From Leeuwenhoekiella nanhaiensis (GTDB lineage: Bacteria; Bacteroidota; Bacteroidia; Flavobacteriales; Flavobacteriaceae), in the NCBI RefSeq assembly GCF_002744755.1, contig NZ_KZ319288.1:310001-374000 (forward strand): a stretch of 64,000 nucleotides of DNA, in the 5' to 3' direction. The notes below the pieces were generated by a model. That model searched no databases and had not been told where the DNA came from. It saw only the letters and a list, made by a program, of their open reading frames with translations. Positions 52,922 to 59,766 of the stretch are shown here, one piece after another (the first letter of the stretch is position 1; each line of letters opens with the position of its first letter). The translations under genes and the position numbers were made by a program.

Positions 52922-52957
52922 CTTATAACCTTAATTAAATTTAAAACCACACATCGA

Positions 52958-53611
52958 ATGAAAATAGTAATTCAGTTAGTACTTTGGGTAGTGATCGGAA
53001 TATTGGGATATTTACTTTTTGACTCTGTTTATGGCGAAGTCAAGTTTAATGATCTTAAAGTTGTTCGCTATCAAAAAGCGGTAGATAAACTAAAAGACAT
53101 CCAGAAGTCTCAATTAGCATATAGACAACTTACCGGTAAGTTTGCTAAAGATTTTGATCAATTGATTGAATTTATTGATACTGCAGAATTCACACTAACT
53201 GAACGTCGCGATACTTTGGTATTGGATGAAGAAGCTACCAGAAGATACCGTGTAGATACACGTAAGGAAATCACAATCATTGATACTTTAGGTTTCCGTT
53301 CTGTTAAAGATTCACTTTTCCAGGGAACTGATCGTTATAAGACCATGATGAATGTTCCGGGTCCTGTTGCTGACGCTAAATTTGAAATGGACGCCGGTAC
53401 TATTATTAAAAGTGACGTGCCAATTCCTGTTTTTGAAGCCAAAGTTTCAAAAGATATTTTACTTGCCGATCAACCTAAAGATTATGTAGCTAAAGAAAAG
53501 CAGGTTCTTTCTGTTGAAGGTGTAAACGGAGCTTATCTTACCGTTGGTTCTATGACCGAAGTTAAAACAGCCGGTAACTGGCCTAAGAGTTACGGGGATG
53601 CTGATGAATAA
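52958..53611 (+). CDS. Conserved membrane-anchored protein of unknown function
   Basis: A 217-residue protein from ATG 52958 (an in-frame TTG at 52919 is not preferred): single N-terminal membrane helix VIQLVLWVVIGILGYLLF (about 4-21; orientation unclear), then a soluble region beginning YGEVKFNDLKVVRYQKAVDKLKDIQKSQLAYRQ, which is reminiscent of pilin-like or GspH-like N-terminal architecture (KLKDIQKSQLAYRQLTGKFAKDFDQLIEFI is common in a Bacteroidota family). No enzyme motif. Its 3' end overlaps DUF3822 by 14 bp. Function unknown. Confidence 0.7.
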   Translation: MKIVIQLVLWVVIGILGYLLFDSVYGEVKFNDLKVVRYQKAVDKLKDIQKSQLAYRQLTGKFAKDFDQLIEFIDTAEFTLTERRDTLVLDEEATRRYRVDTRKEITIIDTLGFRSVKDSLFQGTDRYKTMMNVPGPVADAKFEMDAGTIIKSDVPIPVFEAKVSKDILLADQPKDYVAKEKQVLSVEGVNGAYLTVGSMTEVKTAGNWPKSYGDADE

Positions 53612-54395
53612 AAATCTGCAAGATCCTGAAAATCATAAACTATCCATCCAAGTTAGCTTGGATGGATTTTCTTTTTGTATCAAAACTATTTCAGACTCCA
53701 GATTGGTTGATTCAGAGCGTTTTCATTTTGAACACATCCATTCTCCCGAGCAGGCTCTGGTTAAAATAAAAGAAGTTTTTAGCACCCTGCCTCAACTCAA
53801 CAATACCTTTCAGGAAGTTGTTGTTGTCTACGACAATGAACTTTTTACTATAGTACCGGAATATCTTTTTGATCAGAACAATCTCGCAGATTACCTTAAG
53901 TTCAATACCAAAATTCTAAAAACTGATTTCACGGTTTATGATGAATTGGAAGCACTTAAGCTTATTAATGTTTACATCCCATTCTCGAACATCAACAACT
54001 TTTTCTTTGATCATTTTGGAACGTTTACGTTCTATCACAGCCAGACTGTTTTCTTAAAATCGGTTTTAAGTGATACTAATGCTTCTGAAAATGTAAAGGA
54101 AGTGTTTGTTCATGTTTCGAAAACTTCAATCGCACTCATTGCCCGAAAAAACGATCAGTTACTGCTGAATAATCGATTTAATTATGAAAACGCGGCAGAT
54201 TGTGTCTATTACATCTTGTATTGCTACGAGCAACTACAACTTGATCCGGAAATAAATCCTATTATTCTTAAGGGTTCAATTACCGAAAATGATGAAGTTT
54301 ACAAACTCATCTATGACTACATCAGACACGTAGGTATAGAACAAACAGCAATCGAGTCTAATTTATTGAAGAACACCTACCTGCAATACCTTTAA
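53598..54395 (+). CDS. DUF3822-family protein
   Basis: A 265-residue soluble protein of the DUF3822 family, known in Bacteroidota next to rsmD. Has an RNase-H/actin-like fold in part (EVVVVYDNELFTIVPEYLFD; VKEVFVHVSKTSIALIARKNDQLLLNNRFNYENAADCVYYILYCY), resembling a pilus/ATPase PilM-like fold. Starts at ATG 53598, overlapping the previous gene by 14 bp; a second ATG at 53604 is also possible. rsmD follows after 3 bp. Function unknown. Confidence 0.87.
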   Translation: MLMNKNLQDPENHKLSIQVSLDGFSFCIKTISDSRLVDSERFHFEHIHSPEQALVKIKEVFSTLPQLNNTFQEVVVVYDNELFTIVPEYLFDQNNLADYLKFNTKILKTDFTVYDELEALKLINVYIPFSNINNFFFDHFGTFTFYHSQTVFLKSVLSDTNASENVKEVFVHVSKTSIALIARKNDQLLLNNRFNYENAADCVYYILYCYEQLQLDPEINPIILKGSITENDEVYKLIYDYIRHVGIEQTAIESNLLKNTYLQYL

Positions 54396-54398
54396 ACT

Positions 54399-54956
54399 AT
54401 GAGAATTATTAGCGGAATTCATAAAGGAAGACGTCTTATCGCTCCAAAAAAGCTACCGGTCAGACCCACTACTGATATGGCTAAAGAATCCCTGTTCAAT
54501 ATTCTTAGAAATCGATACCAGTTCAGTACGTTACGCGTGTTAGACCTGTTTTCAGGAACCGGTAACCTCAGTTATGAGTTTGCATCCAGAGGGGTTCAAC
54601 ACATTACCGCAGTTGACGTCCATTCCGGTTGTATACAATACATTAATAAGACCGCCACAGAGCTTGAAATGCCGATAGAAACTTTTAAGTCTGATGTTTA
54701 CGTCTTTCTAAGTCGCGAAAGCAATTCGTATGATATCATCGTTGCAGATCCACCTTATGATTTTGAAGACAGCCAGTTTATTGAAATCGTAAATCTTGTT
54801 TTCGATAATAACTTACTAAAACCGGAAGGCTCATTAATTTTAGAACATAGTAAACACACTGATTTACAGAATATTCGTAACTTTAATGAACTTCGAAAAT
54901 ACGGCGGTAGTGCCTTTAGTTTTTTCAAGAACCCCGATACCAATAACGATATTTAA
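54399..54956 (+). CDS. rsmD: 16S rRNA (guanine-966-N2)-methyltransferase
   Basis: SAM-dependent methylation of 16S rRNA. The 185-residue protein has MRIISGIHKGRRLIAP, RPTTDMAKESLFNIL (N-terminal signature), VLDLFSGTGNLSYEFASRG (motif I, about 48-66), DVYVFLS, IVADPPYDFEDSQ (catalytic DPPY, about 115) and GSLILEHSKH. Full length and intact. Co-transcribed with DUF3822 (3-bp gap); the next gene follows after 17 bp. Confidence 0.95.
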   Translation: MRIISGIHKGRRLIAPKKLPVRPTTDMAKESLFNILRNRYQFSTLRVLDLFSGTGNLSYEFASRGVQHITAVDVHSGCIQYINKTATELEMPIETFKSDVYVFLSRESNSYDIIVADPPYDFEDSQFIEIVNLVFDNNLLKPEGSLILEHSKHTDLQNIRNFNELRKYGGSAFSFFKNPDTNNDI

Positions 54957-54973
54957 TTTTCAGTTCTTGCTTT

Positions 54974-55357
54974 ATGGCTGTAGCAATAAAAGAATATGAG
55001 TTGAGTTTCACAAAACTTACCTGCTCTAAAAATTATGTGATTTCTGAGGTAAAGGAAGGCTGTTATCTTACTCGGGAGTTGTTTGATGAAGTGCTGCTCA
55101 TTTTAGAAGAATACTACGGGAGGTCAAAACCCTACATCTACATCTCAAATCGGAAATACGATTTTAACGTAAACCCTATCGATTATCTAAACTGTTCGGG
55201 TATAGATAATATGATTGGAGTTGCATTAGTTACAGAAACAGCCTCAAAAATGCAAACGGCAAATTTTGAAAAGAATTTCATGACCAAAAAAACACGGATT
55301 TTTGGAACATTAAAGGAAGCGATTGATTGGGCTAACACCTTTGTTGAGGCACAATAA
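54974..55357 (+). CDS. Conserved protein of unknown function (127 aa)
   Basis: A 127-residue soluble protein starting MAVAIKEYELSFTKLTC. Alternation of short strands and helices (YIYISNRKYDFNVNPIDYL, IGVALVTETASKMQTA, EAIDWANTFVEA) looks like a SpoIIAA/STAS-like fold but I cannot assign it. Similar small proteins occur in other Bacteroidota after rsmD. Ends 4 bp before the 3' end of the convergent RNase P RNA gene. Real gene on coding pattern and synteny; role unknown. Confidence 0.65.
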   Translation: MAVAIKEYELSFTKLTCSKNYVISEVKEGCYLTRELFDEVLLILEEYYGRSKPYIYISNRKYDFNVNPIDYLNCSGIDNMIGVALVTETASKMQTANFEKNFMTKKTRIFGTLKEAIDWANTFVEAQ

Positions 55358-55360
55358 AAA

Positions 55361-55674
55361 AAGCAGACCTGTAAGCCGGATTCTGTTCTTACCGAAGTAA
55401 TACCTTATCATTTATCTGGACTTTTGATTACTCAAAAGCTCTATCTGTCTACCCTCCGGCATCGCGCGGGAAACACTTAATTGCCGGTTTACATGACATT
55501 GCACCGCATAGAGTTTACCTGATTTCACTACAGCATTACCTGTACATCCTTTCTGTTGCACTGGTCCTTGACTTAAACTAAGCCAGACGGCCGTTAGCCG
55601 CTATGCCTCCCTATGGTGTCCGGACTTTCCTCCTCAGAGCCCAAAAAGACCTGAAGCGATAAGGCGGTCTGCTT
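55361..55674 (-). ncRNA. rnpB: RNase P RNA (class A)
   Basis: Catalytic RNA that trims the 5' end of precursor tRNA. On the minus strand the terminal P1 helix is GGTCTGCTT paired with AAGCAGACC (55666-55674 and 55361-55369 on the plus strand). The conserved GAGGAAAGTCCGGACACC, the AGGGAGGCATAGCGGC region and the 3' conserved ATAAATGATAAGG-type and CAGAATCCGGCTTACAGG segments are all present, so the P4 pseudoknot partners are there. It is 314 nt, a normal length. TACTTTTG (minus strand, 55679-55686) is a likely -7 element just upstream. A T run follows the 3' end. Confidence 0.95.
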
Positions 55675-55849
55675 GCCGCAAAAGTAAGTCTTATTTAAGA
55701 ACTGAAAGCTTATTAAAGCATCCGTTTTTGCGCAGATTGTTGATAAGACATTAGTAAAAATAGCCTTTACTTATGCATATTGCCCGGGGTATATTTATAT
55801 TTGCCCACAAGTCCATTTTCTTAAATGGTAATCATTCAAAACAGCATTT
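55675..55849. other. Divergent region between rnpB and dnaX
   Basis: Holds TACTTTTG (minus strand, 55679-55686) for rnpB and TATATTTG (plus strand, 55796-55803) for dnaX, both fitting TAnnTTTG. The latter lies 46 bp before the GTG start at 55850. I found no -33 box at the ideal spacing. No ORF. Confidence 0.5.
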
Positions 55850-56941
55850 GTGGAACAGTTTATTGTATCAGCCCGAAAGTACCGCCCAGCTACATTTAAA
55901 GATGTAGTAGGCCAGCAGGCGATTACCAATACGCTTGAAAATGCTATAAAAAACAATCACCTTGCTCAGGCTCTACTTTTTACAGGTCCACGTGGTGTAG
56001 GTAAAACCACCTGTGCCCGTATTTTAGCCAAAAAAATCAATCAGGAAGCTGATGAGCAGGTAGATGAAAATGAGGACTACGCCTTCAATATTTTTGAGCT
56101 CGATGCGGCCTCAAACAACTCGGTAGATGATATCCGTAATTTGATAGATCAGGTACGTATTGCACCCCAGGTGGGCAAGTACAAGGTTTACATCATAGAC
56201 GAGGTTCATATGCTTTCTTCAGCTGCGTTTAATGCATTTCTGAAAACCCTTGAAGAACCGCCGAAGCATGCTATTTTCATCCTGGCAACTACTGAAAAGC
56301 ATAAAATCATCCCTACCATTTTATCGCGTTGTCAAATATTCGACTTTAAGCGAATTACGGTTAAAGATATTCGAGAGCATCTTGTGGATATCGCAAAACA
56401 GGAGGGGATTACTGCCGAAGAAGAAGCCCTACACATCATAGCTCAGAAGGCAGATGGTGCTTTACGCGATGCACTTTCTACCTTTGACCGCGTAGTAAGT
56501 TTTTGCGGAAATAATCTTACCCGTGCGGCTGTGACCGAGAATCTTAATGTACTCGATTACGACACCTATTTTGTGATTACCGATTTACTGCTTGAAAATA
56601 ACATCCCGCAGCTTTTACTTAATTTCAACGAGATCCTATCCCGTGGTTTTGACGGGCATCATTTTATCGCTGGGCTTGCATCCCACTTCAGAGACCTGAT
56701 GGTTTGTAAAAACACAGCTACGATCCCGCTGCTTGAGGTTGGTGAAGGCACTCAGAAAAAATATAAGGAGCAGGCTGAAAAAACAAGTGCCTCATTCCTA
56801 ATGCAGGCGCTAGACAAGGCTAACGAATGTGATTTAAAATACCGCACCAGCCGCAATCCTCGGTTACTGGTTGAACTTTGCCTGATGCAGCTTGCCTCTA
56901 TCACTTTTGATGGAGAAAAAAAAAAGCCTCTGATTTCATAA
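55850..56941 (+). CDS. dnaX: DNA polymerase III gamma subunit (dnaX zero frame)
   Basis: Clamp-loader ATPase of the replisome. GTG at 55850 gives MEQFIVSARKYRPATFKDVVGQ, the usual start. Walker A LLFTGPRGVGKTT (about 40-52), Walker B IIDEVHMLS (about 118), sensor-1 ILATTEKHKIIPTILSRCQ, domain III helices up to about 360. In the zero frame the protein ends after 363 residues at GEKKKPLIS, at a stop 13 bp beyond a ten-A run (56916-56925). Reading on in the -1 frame joins the tau-like tail. The zinc module (four Cys) found in many DnaX proteins is absent: EADEQVDENEDYAFNIFELDAASNN takes its place. Confidence 0.93.
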   Translation: MEQFIVSARKYRPATFKDVVGQQAITNTLENAIKNNHLAQALLFTGPRGVGKTTCARILAKKINQEADEQVDENEDYAFNIFELDAASNNSVDDIRNLIDQVRIAPQVGKYKVYIIDEVHMLSSAAFNAFLKTLEEPPKHAIFILATTEKHKIIPTILSRCQIFDFKRITVKDIREHLVDIAKQEGITAEEEALHIIAQKADGALRDALSTFDRVVSFCGNNLTRAAVTENLNVLDYDTYFVITDLLLENNIPQLLLNFNEILSRGFDGHHFIAGLASHFRDLMVCKNTATIPLLEVGEGTQKKYKEQAEKTSASFLMQALDKANECDLKYRTSRNPRLLVELCLMQLASITFDGEKKKPLIS

Positions 56942-56974
56942 TTCCGGCGCGTTATTTTAAAAACGCTGTTCCGG
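56916..56974 (+). promoter_or_regulatory. dnaX A10 slippage site and downstream hairpin
   Basis: Ten A residues at 56916-56925, followed by G, read GAA AAA AAA AAG in the zero frame, an A-AAA-AAG type slippery sequence; the zero-frame stop TAA is at 56939-56941. A -1 shift continues as SDFIIPARYFKNAVPVRP in the frame of the tail. GGAG just before the run (56912-56915) resembles an internal Shine-Dalgarno. A possible hairpin (CCGG-GCGTT / AACGC-CCGG, 56944-56974) lies 18 bp downstream. Either ribosomal frameshifting (E. coli dnaX) or transcriptional slippage (Thermus dnaX) would fit, or a homopolymer error. Confidence 0.65.
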
Positions 56975-57600
56975 TGCGGCCGGCAAATCCACAAAAGCCA
57001 GAAGCCTCAACCAGTTCTCAAAAACAAGTTCAAGAACCTTTAGCTGCTTCGGCAGTTATTGAAAAAGAGGTAGAAAGTAATGCTGAACAGACTCAGCCTA
57101 CTGAACCGATTAAACCGGCATCTGCTCCTATTTTAGCCAAAAAACCGGTATCCGGTCTTTCACTAAAAGGTTTAAAGCGGAAAAAGGAAATTCTTGAAAA
57201 ACAAACGGTTGAAGAAGTTGACGCCAGTAAACTCCCACGAGAACCGTTTAGCGAAATAGCTATGCAGGCTGCCTGGAAGGAATATGTGGCCCGACTTCAG
57301 AAGAAAGGTGAAAAAATTCTGGCTTCAAATCTGGAAACAGACACTCCAACACTTGAAGGTACCACCATTCATCTGGAATTTCCTAATGAAACCATGAAGA
57401 TTGAACTGGAACGTGCACAGGGAGGTCTTCTGGAATTTTTAAAGCGGAAACTGCGCAATTACGACATTGTTATTGCCATAACTGTAAATGAGTCTGCAGA
57501 GCGGAAATACGCGTACACCACCCGCGAGAAGTATGAAAAATTAAAGGATAAGAATCCCGATTTAGAATTGTTACGTAAAACTTTTGACCTCGATATCTAA
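56926..57600 (+). CDS. dnaX: dnaX tau-specific C-terminal part (-1 frame)
   Basis: Continuation of dnaX in the -1 frame, entered at the A10 run. It reads ASDFIIPARYFKNAVPVRPANPQKPEAS, a Pro/Ala/Gln-rich linker, then a tau-like domain (about 60 residues onwards: PFSEIAMQAAWKEYVARLQKKGEKILASNLE, GGLLEFLKRKLRNYDIVIAI) and ends LLRKTFDLDI. With the gamma part it makes a 583-residue product, a normal DnaX length for this family. An ATG-less start and the lack of any promoter or RBS argue against an independent gene. Its stop overlaps the miaE ATG by 1 bp. Listing it as a separate product would be wrong. Confidence 0.85.
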   Translation, partial: ASDFIIPARYFKNAVPVRPANPQKPEASTSSQKQVQEPLAASAVIEKEVESNAEQTQPTEPIKPASAPILAKKPVSGLSLKGLKRKKEILEKQTVEEVDASKLPREPFSEIAMQAAWKEYVARLQKKGEKILASNLETDTPTLEGTTIHLEFPNETMKIELERAQGGLLEFLKRKLRNYDIVIAITVNESAERKYAYTTREKYEKLKDKNPDLELLRKTFDLDI

Positions 57601-58181
57601 TGTTAGGACTTAAATTACCCACAGACCCCAGATGGGTCAATATCGTAGAGATGAATATTGATGATATTCTCACAGACCACGCTTTCTGTGAGCAAAAAGC
57701 GGCCTCTACAGCTATTTCCCTGATCGTTTCATTTCCGGAATACACTGAGCTTGTGCAGGAAATGATTGCTTTGGTTAAAGAAGAAATTAGTCACTTTAAA
57801 CTGGTACACGATAAAATTATTGCACGCGGCAATACCCTGGGTCACGATAGTAAAGATCTCTATGTAAACAAATTGTTGCAATTTTTCCCCAAAGGCGGAA
57901 GCAGAACCACCCAATTGGTACATCGCCTGCTTTACGCAGCTCTCATAGAAGCGCGAAGCTGCGAGCGTTTTAGACTTTTATCTAAAGAATTAGAAGATCC
58001 TGAACTGCGTACTTTTTACCACAACCTTATGGTGAGCGAAGCCAATCACTATACGATGTTTTTAAAGTTTGCACGTAAATATGGCAACGAAGAAGAAGTC
58101 AACGCTAAGTGGAACGATTTACTCTCTTATGAAGCCGACATCATGAAAGATCTTGGTAAGAATCAAACCATACACGGGTAA
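57600..58181 (+). CDS. miaE: tRNA-(ms2io6A)-hydroxylase (MiaE-like)
   Basis: Non-haem diiron enzyme of the ferritin-like fold that hydroxylates 2-methylthio-isopentenyladenosine at tRNA position 37. The 193-residue protein begins LGLKLPTDPRWVNIVE (MiaE signature), with metal ligands in HAFCEQKAASTAI (Glu), EEISHFKLVHDKI (Glu...His), LIEARSCERFRLL (Glu) and SEANHYTMFLKFARKYG (Glu...His). All six ligands appear. 1-bp overlap with dnaX couples its translation to the tau frame. Followed by a strong bidirectional terminator. Confidence 0.93.
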   Translation: MLGLKLPTDPRWVNIVEMNIDDILTDHAFCEQKAASTAISLIVSFPEYTELVQEMIALVKEEISHFKLVHDKIIARGNTLGHDSKDLYVNKLLQFFPKGGSRTTQLVHRLLYAALIEARSCERFRLLSKELEDPELRTFYHNLMVSEANHYTMFLKFARKYGNEEEVNAKWNDLLSYEADIMKDLGKNQTIHG

Positions 58182-58192
58182 GTAAATCTTAT

Positions 58193-58231
58193 AAAACAAA
58201 AAGGAGCTGTTAAACAGCTCCTTTTTGTTTT
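58193..58231 (+). terminator. Bidirectional terminator between miaE and the barrel gene
   Basis: Long near-perfect arms ACAAAAAGGAGCTGT and ACAGCTCCTTTTTGT separated by two or three bases, flanked by A and T runs; between convergent genes. Confidence 0.93.
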
Positions 58232-58248
58232 ATAAGGTAAATTTCGTT

Positions 58249-58791
58249 TTACAGACGGTAAGCAGCCATAATTGCAAAATAGCTGTTTTTGCCTTCAGCA
58301 GGACCATTAACTACATCGAGAAAGCCCATACTGTAACGTGCTTCAAGCGACAAGCCATCCATAATCTGATAACCAATACCAGCCAATCCTGAAATGTCGT
58401 AGTTTTTATAAGTCTCATTGTTAAATGAGTTCCAAATTCCTAAACCTACCTGAGGACCTACCTGAAAATATACTTTCCCTGCATTAAAGCTTAACAACAA
58501 AGGAAGTTGCAGGTAATCTAACTCTGCACGCTCTGCATAAACACTACCCGGCAATGAGTTCGGTTTTATTCCCTGGCCTGAGTATAACAGTTCAGGTTGA
58601 AATTTAAGTGTTTCTCCTAATGGTATTTGTGCAAAAAATCCAGCAGCAAAACCATAACGCCCCGATGCATTGTCAAAATCATCTCCCTGAAGTGTTGAAA
58701 AATTAATGCCCGTCTTTACTCCATATCTTACGTTTTGGGCATAAGTACCCACCGCAAAAAGGAATGCAATTCCAAGTAAAAGTCTTTTCAT
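58249..58791 (-). CDS. Small outer-membrane beta-barrel protein (PorT-like)
   Basis: A 180-residue secreted protein; ATG at 58791 gives signal peptide MKRLLLGIAFLFAVGTYAQ. The frame runs to 58821 but an upstream start adds residues before the signal peptide. Body is an eight-strand barrel pattern: VRYGVKTGINFSTLQG, YGFAAGFFAQIPL, LKFQPELLYSGQG, LDYLQLPLLLSFNAGKVYFQVGPQVGLG and YDISGLAGIGYQIMDGLSLEARYSMG. Ends FAIMAAYRL. PorT-like 'outer membrane beta-barrel' family; function unknown. Its gene faces miaE. Confidence 0.88.
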   Translation of the reverse strand: MKRLLLGIAFLFAVGTYAQNVRYGVKTGINFSTLQGDDFDNASGRYGFAAGFFAQIPLGETLKFQPELLYSGQGIKPNSLPGSVYAERAELDYLQLPLLLSFNAGKVYFQVGPQVGLGIWNSFNNETYKNYDISGLAGIGYQIMDGLSLEARYSMGFLDVVNGPAEGKNSYFAIMAAYRL

Positions 58792-58863
58792 AATTAAAGT
58801 TTTAAGTTTATTGAAAGTCAATAAGTTGGGCGAAACAATATTAATATAAATTTTAGTTTCGTA

Positions 58864-59763
58864 CTAAACAACCTGTCTTTTATCGTTGTAGAGCGATTTT
58901 ATGATGCCGTCTGACAATCCAATCTTTGGAACGTGGATATTTTTAGCCCGGCTCCACTTCATTGCAGAGAGGTAAATCCTTGTAGCAGGGATGATTACAT
59001 CAGCGCGATCCAGATTAAGACCCAACTCAATTACCCGCTCTTCGTAAGTATACGATTGTAGGAATTCATAGAAACTAACCATATAGAAATAGGTTAAGGG
59101 TTTTCCTTCTTTCTTTCCGCTGAGTTTAAATATTTTATTGATGTTACCCCCTGATCCAATTAGGTCAATTTTAGTGTGTCCTTTAGTTACCTCCTTAATC
59201 CAGTTTTCAACCTCTTCCCAAATCGTATGACCTACCAAACCTTCCAAAATACGAACCGTTCCCAATTTGAAGGAACGGGAGGCAACCACTTCTCCTCCAC
59301 TATACAGCGTAAATTCGGTACTACCCCCACCTACGTCTACGTATAAATACGATCGGTCTGTAGTGATTAGGGATTGTAAATCCGTATTCGCAATAATCGC
59401 AGCCTCATCATTTCCATTTATGATGTTAATGTGAACACCTGTCTTCTTTTTAATGATCTTGACAACCTCATCGCCATTTTCCGCTTCACGCATAGCACTG
59501 GTCGCACAGGCTCTGTATTCAGACACTTTATGGGATCGCATGAGCAATTTAAAGGCTTCCATGGTGTCAATCATTCGGGTAATATTTTCTTCGGAAATAC
59601 GCTTCTCTTTAAAAACATCAGCCCCCAGACGAATAGGTACCCGTACCAGCGAATTTTTTCTAAAAACCGGATCATTACCGTCAGACTCAATGACATTTGC
59701 CACCAGGAGACGGATCGCATTAGAGCCTATATCAATTGCACCGTATTTTTTTAGCTGAAGCAT
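58864..59763 (-). CDS. Exopolyphosphatase / pppGpp phosphohydrolase family
   Basis: Ppx/GppA protein that releases phosphate from polyphosphate or pppGpp. The 299-residue product has the ASKHA core: AIDIGSNAIRLLVANV (about 9-24), CATSAMREAENGDEVV, YVDVGGGSTEFTLYSGG (about 142-158) and LIGSGGNINKIFKL. Shorter than E. coli Ppx (no C-terminal HD domain), like actinobacterial/Bacteroidota short forms. Lies 3 bp after ppk1 in the same direction, so polymer synthesis and breakdown are co-expressed. Choice between Ppx and GppA is not possible by eye. Confidence 0.93.
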   Translation of the reverse strand: MLQLKKYGAIDIGSNAIRLLVANVIESDGNDPVFRKNSLVRVPIRLGADVFKEKRISEENITRMIDTMEAFKLLMRSHKVSEYRACATSAMREAENGDEVVKIIKKKTGVHINIINGNDEAAIIANTDLQSLITTDRSYLYVDVGGGSTEFTLYSGGEVVASRSFKLGTVRILEGLVGHTIWEEVENWIKEVTKGHTKIDLIGSGGNINKIFKLSGKKEGKPLTYFYMVSFYEFLQSYTYEERVIELGLNLDRADVIIPATRIYLSAMKWSRAKNIHVPKIGLSDGIIKSLYNDKRQVV

Positions 59764-59766
59764 AAC

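Noticed and set aside
56944-56974. The hairpin after the A10 run as a transcription terminator for dnaX
   Set aside because: No T run follows, and the -1 frame and miaE continue through it. Better read as part of a possible frameshift signal, if functional at all.
56974-57600. A stand-alone 208-residue protein beginning MRPANPQKPEASTS
   Set aside because: It is the in-frame tail of DnaX reached by the -1 shift at the A10 run. The presumed start codon lies inside the Pro-rich linker, with no promoter or ribosome site.
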